From assembly GCF_012034385.1 (NCBI RefSeq), contig NZ_JAAVJB010000026.1:1-37508 (forward strand): DNA of 37,508 bases, written 5' to 3'. Origin of the DNA: Streptomyces spiramenti. Its GTDB lineage: Bacteria > Actinomycetota > Actinomycetes > Streptomycetales > Streptomycetaceae. Position 1 is the first letter of the stretch; each line of letters starts with the position of its first letter. The translations under genes and the position numbers were made by a program. The notes beneath the pieces are model-generated. The model saw only the letters and a list, made by a program, of their open reading frames with translations, was not told the origin of the DNA and did no database searches. Below, piece after piece: positions 9,819 through 16,009 of this stretch.

Positions 9819-9954
9819 GACCGACCTGTCGAACCGCGCAACCGGACGACCGCCCGACGGGTAGCCTGAACCCCGGATTTCAGCGACACGCCGAGGCTTC
9901 CGACACGACCGGAGGTCCGCTGAAAAGCCCGCCCGCCCCAGCGGTGTACGGGGA

Positions 9955-10293
9955 GTGTCCACCGCCTACACCGGCTGGTCCGGCGTCGCCTACGCCTCCC
10001 ACTCGAGCGAGCGCAGCCTTACAACCGACGAGCTGGTCGCCTTCGAGCTGACCGTCCAGGCCCTGTGGTGTTTCACCCGCCACATCCAGCAGATGGTCGA
10101 GGACGGCCAGGACCCCTCCATGCCGGAGCGGTACGGCTGGCGATTCCTGCGTGCCGCCACCTCCCGCCTCACCACCGCCCGCGCTCAGGAGACCGCGCAA
10201 CACGTCCTGATGAGGGAGGCCATCATGAGGACCAGCGGATTGGCCGAACGGCTGCGCACCGCGCAGGAAGCTCTGCGCGAGAGCGCCGGTTGA
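9955..10293 (+). CDS. Small helical protein of unknown function
   Basis: This 112-residue protein starts at GTG 9955; the upstream Shine-Dalgarno is poor, so the start is uncertain. The composition suggests an all-helical soluble protein with no membrane segment, and a Trp/Phe-containing central helix followed by Arg/Ala-rich helices. I do not recognise the family. It ends 27 nt before the next gene's start at 10321 on the same strand, so it may share a transcript with the hydrolase and flavoprotein. The stretch 9819-9954 before it contains no gene I can support and presumably holds the promoter. Confidence 0.55.
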   Translation: MSTAYTGWSGVAYASHSSERSLTTDELVAFELTVQALWCFTRHIQQMVEDGQDPSMPERYGWRFLRAATSRLTTARAQETAQHVLMREAIMRTSGLAERLRTAQEALRESAG

Positions 10294-10320
10294 GAACGGG
10301 CAGGAGTGAAAGCCAAGCCA

Positions 10321-10890
10321 ATGGACATCAGCAATGCCGCACTCGTCGTGATCGACATGCAGAACGGCTTCGTGAACCACCACAGTCGCCACGTCGTGCC
10401 CGCAGTCGCCGACCTCGTCGCCAGATGGTCCGCCGCCGCGCGTCCTGTCGTCTTCACTCGGTACTTCAACTATCCCGAGAGCCCCTACGAGCGCTTCTTC
10501 CGATGGAGCCGGCTCCAGGAACCACCCGAGACCGACATCGTTCCCGAGCTCGCCGAGGCGGCCGGCCACGCGCACGCAGGCGTCGACAAGACCGGGTACA
10601 CGCTGTTCACACGTGAGGCCGCAGAGCTGATGCGCCGGGCCGGCTGGTCCGACCTCGTCTTCTGCGGAATCGCCACAGAGAGCTGCGTCCTGAAGTCGGC
10701 CGCAGACGCCTTCGAGCACGGATACGCGCCCTGGATCGTCGCGGACGCCTGTGCCAGCGACGCGGGCCCGGAGGTCCACGCCGCCGGTCTTCTCGTTGCC
10801 CGGCGCCTGATCGGAACAGGCCAACTCGTGCACGCACAGCATGTGATGGGCCAACTCGCCACACATCTGACGGGCCCGGTGCTGGAATAG
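10321..10890 (+). CDS. Isochorismatase-family cysteine hydrolase (nicotinamidase-like)
   Basis: The 189-residue product is full length for the isochorismatase/nicotinamidase fold. The catalytic triad is visible: Asp12 in V-I-D-M-Q-N-G-F, Lys90 in V-D-K-T-G-Y, and Cys122 in G-I-A-T-E-S-C-V, preceded by the usual cis-peptide region. The family hydrolyses amide or vinyl-ether bonds of small molecules such as nicotinamide, isochorismate, ureidoacrylate or N-carbamoyl compounds. The substrate cannot be read from the sequence. An alternative start is GTG 10306; an AGGAG at 10302 sits somewhat far from ATG 10321, so the start is a judgement. It lies 4 nt from the next gene, which points to translational coupling with the flavoprotein. 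Confidence 0.85.
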   Translation: MDISNAALVVIDMQNGFVNHHSRHVVPAVADLVARWSAAARPVVFTRYFNYPESPYERFFRWSRLQEPPETDIVPELAEAAGHAHAGVDKTGYTLFTREAAELMRRAGWSDLVFCGIATESCVLKSAADAFEHGYAPWIVADACASDAGPEVHAAGLLVARRLIGTGQLVHAQHVMGQLATHLTGPVLE

Positions 10891-10894
10891 CCTC

Positions 10895-11809
10895 ATGGCC
10901 GACTCACCGCTCGACTCCGACCTGATCATCATTGGCGGAGGGCCGGCCGGCTGTGCCGCCGCCCGCATGGCCGCCGGCGTGGGCATGCGCACAATCCTGG
11001 TCGAGCCGGACCGTCTGTGCCGCAATCTCTACCGTATCCCCGCCCTGAACAACGTCCTCGGCGGCCACACCAACGGAACCGACCTGGCCGATGCCATCGT
11101 GGCGGAACTGAAGGGCACCGCGCTGTGCCATCTCGAACTCGGTAGACGTGTCACCGAAATTCGGGCTGACGACGGCAATGTGACCGTCACGATCGACACT
11201 GGTGCGCGTCTCGTGGCTCCGTACGCCGTCGTCGCCACCGGCGTCGGCCCCGTCCAGCCTCACGACGTCACCTGGATCACCGCCCCCGGCCTCCTCACCC
11301 TGCCTCCGCTCTGGGAGGTGAAGGCCGACGACATCCAGGGGCGCACCCTCCTCGTTCTGGGCGGTGACCGCCCGATCGGAACGTTCCTGCGGGCCCACCC
11401 GACCACAGACGCCCGCCTGTTCGTGGTGTACCCGGCAGCCGACGCGTACAAGATCGACGAGATACGGGACGATCCCCGCGTCGTTCTTTCCCTTGTCAAG
11501 CACCTGACGTTGAAGGCCGCGGGGGGTGCCCTGGTGTCGGCGGACGCAGTTGGCCAGGACGGAACCTGCCGGACGATCACAGCGGACACGGCCTGCCTCA
11601 GTATCGGCAATGCCCCGACCGCCCCACCCGGTGACTTGACCCGGGGCCCGGACGGGTACTGTCCGCCGGCCGGCCAGCACCCCCGCGTCATTGTCGCCGG
11701 CGACCTCCGCTCCGCTCGCTTCCAACGGATCATGACCGCCCTGGGATCAGGCAGCGAAGCTGCGCTACACGCTTACTACGCGACCAGGGACGTGCCCACC
11801 AAGGGCTGA
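10895..11809 (+). CDS. Thioredoxin-reductase-like FAD/NAD(P) oxidoreductase lacking the CxxC pair
   Basis: This 304-residue protein starts only 4 nt after the hydrolase gene. Residues 11-25 form the FAD Rossmann motif I-I-G-G-G-P-A-G-C-A-A-A. The A-T-G-V-G motif near residue 117 and a C-terminal A-G-D-L-R segment near 269 complete the two-dinucleotide-binding-domain flavoprotein pattern. The redox-active CxxC of true thioredoxin reductases is absent. The NAD(P)-binding motif in the middle (L-G-G-D-R-P-I-G) is divergent. It is therefore an oxidoreductase of unknown substrate, perhaps acting on the same metabolite as the hydrolase (inference). An inverted, about 88% identical fragment of this gene lies at 12498-12615. 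Confidence 0.78.
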   Translation: MADSPLDSDLIIIGGGPAGCAAARMAAGVGMRTILVEPDRLCRNLYRIPALNNVLGGHTNGTDLADAIVAELKGTALCHLELGRRVTEIRADDGNVTVTIDTGARLVAPYAVVATGVGPVQPHDVTWITAPGLLTLPPLWEVKADDIQGRTLLVLGGDRPIGTFLRAHPTTDARLFVVYPAADAYKIDEIRDDPRVVLSLVKHLTLKAAGGALVSADAVGQDGTCRTITADTACLSIGNAPTAPPGDLTRGPDGYCPPAGQHPRVIVAGDLRSARFQRIMTALGSGSEAALHAYYATRDVPTKG

Positions 11810-11846
11810 GCACGCCGGGTTGCGCGCGGCGCGGCCTTCCGTGGGA

Positions 11847-12398
11847 TCAGCGCCGGTCGCGGCGGAGGGAGGCGTCCAGGAGGCTCATCAGCTGTGCCGT
11901 GCGGTTCTTGCCCGTCGGGGCGAGGGGGTACCGGTTGAGGACGTCGATCACGGTCGGTGTGGCGCGCAGGCGTGCTTCCTCGATCAGGGCGAGCCCGACG
12001 GCGGGGTCATCGCCGGTCAGGAGCTCGCCCACCCGCGCCGCGCTCGCGGCGGCGCGCAGGATGTGGCCGACCTGGGTGGCCTTGGCGATGGGGTGGAGGT
12101 AGGCGGCGGAGGCGGCGTCGCCCGCCGCACGGGCGGCGAGCCGTGCGGGCTCGGCGTCCGCCTCTCGGGCGGCGCGGTGCGCGTCGAGCGAGGTGACCCG
12201 CTGGAGCTTGGTTCTGCGCTCGCCGTCGACGAAGGCGCGGGCGGCGTCGACGGCCGCGCGGGGCCGGGCGTCGTCCCGGTGCGCCGACTCGAAGACCGGC
12301 AGTACCTCATCCGCGCTGTGCAGGGCGAAGCGCGCGACCGCGCGAAGCTCGTCCATGGTCAGATCGAAATCGCCGGAGCCGGTCGTCACGACGCCCAT
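11847..12398 (-). CDS. Putative immunity protein, Imm-5-like
   Basis: I placed the start at the ATG reading down from 12398, where conserved-looking sequence begins; GTG at 12404 is an alternative. An extension to 12482 is open, but it lies within a repeated 67-bp element and looks non-coding. The product is 183 residues and almost all helical. Its N-terminal part reads like the family annotated as putative immunity protein (Imm-5-like): a D-E-L-R-x-V-A-x-F-A helix, then V-L-P-V-F-E, R-P-R-A-A-V-D-A-A-R-A-F and repeated Ala/Arg helices. Immunity proteins normally sit beside a toxin gene. None is visible here, so it is an orphan or has been separated by rearrangement. It converges on the flavoprotein gene. 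Confidence 0.65.
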   Translation of the reverse strand: MGVVTTGSGDFDLTMDELRAVARFALHSADEVLPVFESAHRDDARPRAAVDAARAFVDGERRTKLQRVTSLDAHRAAREADAEPARLAARAAGDAASAAYLHPIAKATQVGHILRAAASAARVGELLTGDDPAVGLALIEEARLRATPTVIDVLNRYPLAPTGKNRTAQLMSLLDASLRRDRR

Positions 12399-12416
12399 TC
12401 TCACACCGACTCGACC

Positions 12417-12483
12417 CGGCGGCCCGGACGGCCCTGTGCCCGGCGGCTTCGGCGCGCCGGCTCGACTGGCCGTCACCACCATG
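12417..12483 (+). repeat. 67-bp direct repeat, copy 1
   Basis: This is nearly the same as 15113-15180, with about 87% identity by eye and one single-base indel. Both copies begin CGGCGGCCCGGACGGCCCTG and end in a CCATG. Both lie just upstream of a minus-strand gene. Confidence 0.75.
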
Positions 12484-12497
12484 AACGAGGCTCCTAC

Positions 12498-12615
12498 CGG
12501 CGGGGAGGTGGCAGAGCTCGGTCCCCTTCAGTTCCGCCACGATGGCGTCGGCCAGGTCGGGGCCGTTGGCGTGGCCACCGAGGACGTTGTTCAAGGCCGG
12601 GATCCGGAAGAGATC
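12498..12615 (-). pseudogene. Inverted fragment of the flavoprotein gene at 10895-11809
   Basis: Read on the minus strand this stretch encodes L-F-R-I-P-A-L-N-N-V-L-G-G-H and continues through L-A-D-A-I-V-A-E-L-K-G-T. It matches residues about 46-80 of the flavoprotein encoded at 11029-11140 on the plus strand. About 95 of 108 bases agree by eye. Neither the FAD motif before it nor the rest of the gene after it is present, so this is a dead fragment. The short open frame that covers it continues into unrelated sequence. Confidence 0.8.
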
Positions 12616-12634
12616 GAGTCGTCTGTGCTGGGGT

Positions 12635-13057
12635 TCAGGCCGCAGCCGGCTCAGGTTCCGGCTCGGGGTCGGTGGCGGCGGGTACCGCGAGCTGGAGGCG
12701 GCTGCCCATGTTCAGCCGGACCTCGCCGTAGGGCTGGATGTGCATCCAGAACAGCGGGGTCAGGGCCCGCTTGTCCTCGTCGGTCAGGACGTCGGCCCAC
12801 TCGGGGTCGGCGAGCATGTCCTGGATCATGAGGGTGTTCACGAAAACGAGCGCCATGTGCAGGAGATGGAGCGCGAGGACGGAGAGTTCCTGCTGGTCAC
12901 GGCGGTTGCTGCTGAGCTCGCAGCTCGTGCCGAAGAAGATGATGTCGTTGGCGCCGTTCCAGCCCTCGACGACGTTGAGGCCCTCCTGGACCTCGCGCCG
13001 GAGGTCGCGGTCGCGCAGGTAGCGGGCAACGAAGACGGCCTTCTGGGCTGTGGCCGG
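12635..13057 (-). pseudogene. Tn3-family transposase, C-terminal remnant
   Basis: On the minus strand a continuous frame from 13057 to a stop at 12635 encodes about 140 residues. They carry the end of an actinobacterial Tn3-type transposase: K-A-V-F-V-A-R-Y-L-R-D-R-D, then E-G-L-N-V-V-E-G-W-N, then S-N-R-R-D-Q-Q-E, then V-N-T-L-M-I-Q-D and L-T-P-L-F-W-M-H-I-Q-P-Y-G. The glutamate in N-V-V-E is at the place of the last acidic catalytic residue of the family. The remaining roughly 850 residues of a full transposase are missing. The remnant begins directly after the stop codon of the monooxygenase gene and in the same frame, and ends about 20 nt from the flavoprotein fragment. Confidence 0.82.
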
Positions 13058-13060
13058 GGG

Positions 13061-14200
13061 TTACGGGGCCGCCGGTCCGGTGGTGAAGAGCGCCGTCATC
13101 TCCTCCAGGCCCTGCGGGCCGAACATCGTCTCCAGGCTCTGGGCGGAGTCGGCGGCGGAGGCCTCGCTGCGCGGGAAGAGGGCCTGCTCGTAGGCGGTCA
13201 GGGCCGCCTCGGTGTCGCCGGGATGGGCGGCGATGGCCAGGGCGAGTTCGGCGCCGTCGAACATGGCGAGGTTCGCGCCCTCTCCGGCGAAGGGCGACAT
13301 CACGTGGGCGGCGTCGCCGAGCAGGGTCACGCCCGGCACGCGGTCCCAGCGGTGGCCCACCGGCAGCGCGTGGATACGGCGCGGGGTCATGGTGTCCGCG
13401 TCGGCGATCAGGCCGCGCAGGGTCTCGTCCCAGCCCTCGAAGCGGGCGAGCACAGCCTGCTTGGCGGCCGGCGGGTCGGTGAAGTCGACCGTGTCCAGCC
13501 AGCCCTCGTCCGCTGTGAGGGCGGTGTAGACGTGGACACTGCCGTCGGTCTCCTTGTGGGCGAGGAAGCCGTGCTCGTCGCCGAGGCAGATGAAGAACCC
13601 GCGGCCGACGACGGCCGCGCTGCGCGGGTGGTGAGTCTCGGCCTCCAGCAGGTCGGTCTCCACGAAGGAGATGCCGGTGTAGGCGGGCACAGCCTCGGAG
13701 AGCAGGGGACGTACGCGTGACCAGGCACCGTCGGCGCCGATCAGCAGGTCGGTGGTGATGGTGGAGCCGTCGGCGAAGGTCACTTCGTGGCGTCGGCCCT
13801 CCTGGGCGCGGGCTCCGGTGACCTTCCTGTCCCAGTGGACTGCGCCGTCGGGCAGGGAGTCGAGGAGCAGGTCGCGCAGGTCGCCGCGGTCGACCTCGGG
13901 CCGGCCGCCGGTACCGTCGTCCTCTTCCTCGACGTGGACGGTGCCGTCGGGGCCGAGTAGGCGCATGGCCTGGCCGCCCTCGCGGATGATCTCGAGGAAG
14001 CCGTCGTGGAGGTCGGCGGCGTGCAGGGCCTTCTGGCCGTTCTCCTCGTGGATGTCGAGCATGCCGCCCTGGGTGCGGGCCTCCCTGGACGGCTCCAGCT
14101 CGAAGACGGCCGCCTCGATGTCGTTCACGTGCAGAACGCGGGCGGCGGTGAGGCCACCGAGACCTCCGCCGATGATCGCGATGGGGTGGTGCGTGCTCAT
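13061..14200 (-). CDS. TetX-like FAD-dependent monooxygenase
   Basis: I chose ATG 14200 because AGGAGG sits 4 nt upstream (14205-14210). The product is 379 residues, the usual size for single-domain flavin hydroxylases of the PHBH/TetX type. Motifs in order: G-G-G-L-G-G-L near residue 10 (FAD Rossmann); G-G-M-L-D-I-H-E-E-N-G-Q near 45, very like the same region of TetX; D-L-L-I-G-A-D-G-A-W-S in the middle; and G-D-A-A-H-V-M-S-P-F-A-G-E-G-A-N near 290. It should hydroxylate an aromatic or polyketide substrate with NAD(P)H and oxygen. The substrate is unknown; tetracycline-type inactivation is possible but unproven. A TetR operator at 14262-14281 lies over the likely promoter. The 3' end abuts a transposase remnant. 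Confidence 0.87.
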   Translation of the reverse strand: MSTHHPIAIIGGGLGGLTAARVLHVNDIEAAVFELEPSREARTQGGMLDIHEENGQKALHAADLHDGFLEIIREGGQAMRLLGPDGTVHVEEEDDGTGGRPEVDRGDLRDLLLDSLPDGAVHWDRKVTGARAQEGRRHEVTFADGSTITTDLLIGADGAWSRVRPLLSEAVPAYTGISFVETDLLEAETHHPRSAAVVGRGFFICLGDEHGFLAHKETDGSVHVYTALTADEGWLDTVDFTDPPAAKQAVLARFEGWDETLRGLIADADTMTPRRIHALPVGHRWDRVPGVTLLGDAAHVMSPFAGEGANLAMFDGAELALAIAAHPGDTEAALTAYEQALFPRSEASAADSAQSLETMFGPQGLEEMTALFTTGPAAP

Positions 14201-14261
14201 GGGGGCCTCCTGGGGATGGGGGACGATGCAGCAGGCGCCCTCGCCAGCCTGCTCCTCCACC

Positions 14262-14281
14262 GTAACGAACGCGTTCGTTAC
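14262..14281. promoter_or_regulatory. TetR-type operator 1 (perfect 20-bp palindrome)
   Basis: GTAACGAACGCGTTCGTTAC reads the same on both strands. It lies 61 bp upstream of the monooxygenase start, where the promoter is expected. A near-identical site precedes the tetR-like gene, so both are probably bound by that TetR. Confidence 0.85.
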
Positions 14282-14366
14282 GAACAAGTTCTTCGCCGTG
14301 TGTCGCGACCCTCCCGCGCGGCCTTCGCACGCGAACCGTCTGTCGGCAGCGGGAATCCGCGAGGGC

Positions 14367-15062
14367 TCAGCCAGTGGTATCCGGGACGGGGGTGTGGATG
14401 ATCCCGTTGATCACGACGTTGAGGCCCCAGGACAGGCGGGCATCCTGGGTGCCGGACAGCAGTGTCGGCAGGTGCGCCTTGATCATCGGGTGCTCGGCCT
14501 CGTCCACCCCGTGCGCGGCACGGGTGAGCGCGTCCCAGTCGTCCTGGCTCATCGGCTTGCGTTCCTGGGTACCGTGCTCCGCCGCGGTCGCGGTCGCGTA
14601 CTGCAGGAGGCTGTCCACGCCCCAGGCGACCTGCTCCCGTGGGGCGCCGCCGCGGGAGAGCAGCAGCAGAAGGCGTTCAACCAGGTTGAGGTAGTTCGCG
14701 CCGCTGGGGCGTGCGACCAGGGCGGAGCGGGCCAGTTGAGGATGCTCGAAGAGCAGGCGGGTGTAGGAGGTGAGGACCGCGACGAGGCCCTCGCGCCAGT
14801 CGATCCCAGGCGGGTCGGTGGACGGCTCCACCTCCCCCAGGAGCGCGTCCAGTACCGCCGCGTGCAGCTCGGCGGTGCTGGCCATGTAGACATATAGCGA
14901 GGCGGGGCCGGTATCCAACTCCTGGGCCAGGCGCCGCATGGTCACCTTCTCCAGTCCCTCGGACCGCATGACCCGCACCGCCACATCGACGATCCCGCGC
15001 CGCGTCAGGGCCGGCTTCGCGGGTCGTTCACGCCGGCTGATCGGTTCTCGCTTCGCAGTCAT
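14367..15062 (-). CDS. TetR-family repressor with TetR_C-type domain
   Basis: Start at ATG 15062, which follows a CGGGGT-type ribosome site; the product is 231 residues. Residues about 19-70 hold the TetR helix-turn-helix, including V-T-M-R-R-L-A-Q-E-L and S-L-Y-V-Y-M. The remainder is helical and resembles the C-terminal ligand/dimer domain of the TetR_C group. Its own operator copy lies 9 bp upstream of its start, and a second lies before the downstream monooxygenase gene on the same strand. The simplest reading is autoregulation plus ligand-controlled repression of the monooxygenase. Confidence 0.88.
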   Translation of the reverse strand: MTAKREPISRRERPAKPALTRRGIVDVAVRVMRSEGLEKVTMRRLAQELDTGPASLYVYMASTAELHAAVLDALLGEVEPSTDPPGIDWREGLVAVLTSYTRLLFEHPQLARSALVARPSGANYLNLVERLLLLLSRGGAPREQVAWGVDSLLQYATATAAEHGTQERKPMSQDDWDALTRAAHGVDEAEHPMIKAHLPTLLSGTQDARLSWGLNVVINGIIHTPVPDTTG

Positions 15063-15071
15063 ACCCCGATC

Positions 15072-15091
15072 GTAACGAACACGTTCGTCAC
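15072..15091. promoter_or_regulatory. TetR-type operator 2
   Basis: GTAACGAACACGTTCGTCAC differs from operator 1 at only two positions. It lies 9 bp upstream of the tetR-like start codon, which suggests autorepression. Confidence 0.83.
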
Positions 15092-15112
15092 CCAGAGGGG
15101 TGCGGGGCGACG

Positions 15113-15180
15113 CGGCGGCCCGGACGGCCCTGTGCTCGGCGGCTTCGGTGCACCGGCTGGGGACGGCCGTCACCGCCATG
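15113..15180 (+). repeat. 67-bp direct repeat, copy 2
   Basis: This is the second copy of the element at 12417-12483, in the same orientation. It overlaps the last codons of the 135-residue minus-strand gene and lies upstream of the tetR-like gene. Confidence 0.75.
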
Positions 15181-15577
15181 GCGGGGGCGGGGTCGGACGC
15201 AGGATCGGACGGGCGGAGAGGGAGTAGAGGACCTCGACGTCGTCCGCACCGCAGATGCGGTCGGGGCCACGAGCGTTGGCGCTGACGCGGCGCCCCGCTG
15301 CCAGGGCCGCGCACTGCACGGCGCGGAACGACGCGTCGCGGGTCCATTCGCGGAAGACGGCGGCGACCGGGGTGGCGTAGCTGCGCGCGTGCCGGCTCTG
15401 CTCGCCCTCGACAGACTCCAGGACGGCTGCCAGCTTCTCCGCCTCGCGGTGGAGCCAGGCGACGGCCTCCTCCGGAGTGTCCGTCCAGGTGCCCGAGAGG
15501 TACCACTCCCCGCCGGCGTCGGGCGACCGGACGACGGCCTCCGCCCAGTAGCCGTCCACGTGACCGTGGCCGGTCAC
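15170..15577 (-). CDS. Conserved-looking hypothetical protein, last of three overlapping genes
   Basis: Starts at GTG 15577, overlapping the stop of the gene before it by 4 nt (GTGA), and encodes 135 residues. The N-terminal part has a Trp-rich beta pattern (Y-W-A-E, E-W-Y-L-S-G-T-W), then a helix with A-V-A-W-L-H-R-E-A-E-K-L. The C-terminal end is Pro/Arg-rich. No membrane segment or known motif was found. Its last codons fall in the 67-bp repeat, so the original C-terminus may have been altered. It is probably translated together with the two genes upstream. Confidence 0.55.
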   Translation of the reverse strand: MTGHGHVDGYWAEAVVRSPDAGGEWYLSGTWTDTPEEAVAWLHREAEKLAAVLESVEGEQSRHARSYATPVAAVFREWTRDASFRAVQCAALAAGRRVSANARGPDRICGADDVEVLYSLSARPILRPTPPPPWR

Positions 15578-15753
15578 GGTGCGGCCCCGCTTCGGAGGCA
15601 GTCGCGACGCGGTCCGGCCGGCGGCGTCATCGCGGCGGCGGCGCCGTCACCCCGGTGGGGATTTTCCATTGCGGGTTCGCACAGTCGCCCGTGAGTCACC
15701 GGCAGCCCGCCGATGGCGGGCCCGTATCTGTCGACCGGGCGCGTCGCGCTCAT
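15574..15753 (-). CDS. Small hypothetical protein, middle of three overlapping genes
   Basis: ATG 15753 overlaps the stop of the preceding gene (ATGA), with a GGGGAAG ribosome site just upstream. The TGA at 15574-15576 overlaps the next GTG start. The 59-residue product is Pro/Arg/Gly-rich and has no recognised motif. The main evidence that it is real is the pair of stop-start overlaps. A longer reading of this frame to 15927 would cover the upstream gene and is not favoured. Confidence 0.45.
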   Translation of the reverse strand: MSATRPVDRYGPAIGGLPVTHGRLCEPAMENPHRGDGAAAAMTPPAGPRRDCLRSGAAP

Positions 15754-15929
15754 CGCTTCCCCAGCTCCTCGAAGTGAGTGTCGATGCTCCGCCGCAGGTC
15801 GGCCGCTATGCGGCGTAGTGTCCGGAGGGTTGCGATCGCGTCGGAGTCGGGTAACTCGGCTTTCGGTCGGGGCACGTGGGGCGGGTCGTGCGGCGGGCGG
15901 GCGCCGTGGGAGGTCTCTCCGGCACACAC
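15750..15929 (-). CDS. Small hypothetical protein, first of three overlapping genes
   Basis: GTG 15929 has GAGGAG 5 nt upstream (15935-15940), a strong ribosome site. The 59-residue product has a Pro/His-rich start and a C-terminal amphipathic helix with regular Leu/Ile and Arg spacing (I-A-T-L-R-T-L-R-R-I-A-A-D-L-R-R). That helix could mediate protein or nucleic-acid contact. It is divergent from the DUF5753 regulator, with about 80 bp between the two starts. Confidence 0.55.
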   Translation of the reverse strand: MCAGETSHGARPPHDPPHVPRPKAELPDSDAIATLRTLRRIAADLRRSIDTHFEELGKR

Positions 15930-16009
15930 GGCAGCTCCTCTCTGTGACGGTGCAACTACCACCGAGGTCGAGATTGGCCTAGGGTCGGGGAGTCTTCAAC
16001 GTTGCAGCG

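Noticed and set aside
12307-12594. 95-codon minus-strand frame starting M-N-N-V-L-G-G-H
   Set aside because: Only its first 30 codons match the flavoprotein. The rest is out-of-frame sequence of the repeat and the immunity gene, so it is a fragment and not a gene.
12622-12640. GGGGTTC at 12630 as the outer end of a Tn3 terminal repeat
   Set aside because: Only a few bases fit, and no matching inverted copy was found in the window, so it is not reported as a feature.
15574-15927. 117-codon reading of the middle small gene
   Set aside because: The upstream half overlaps the better supported first gene. The ATG at 15753 has its own ribosome site and an ATGA overlap.
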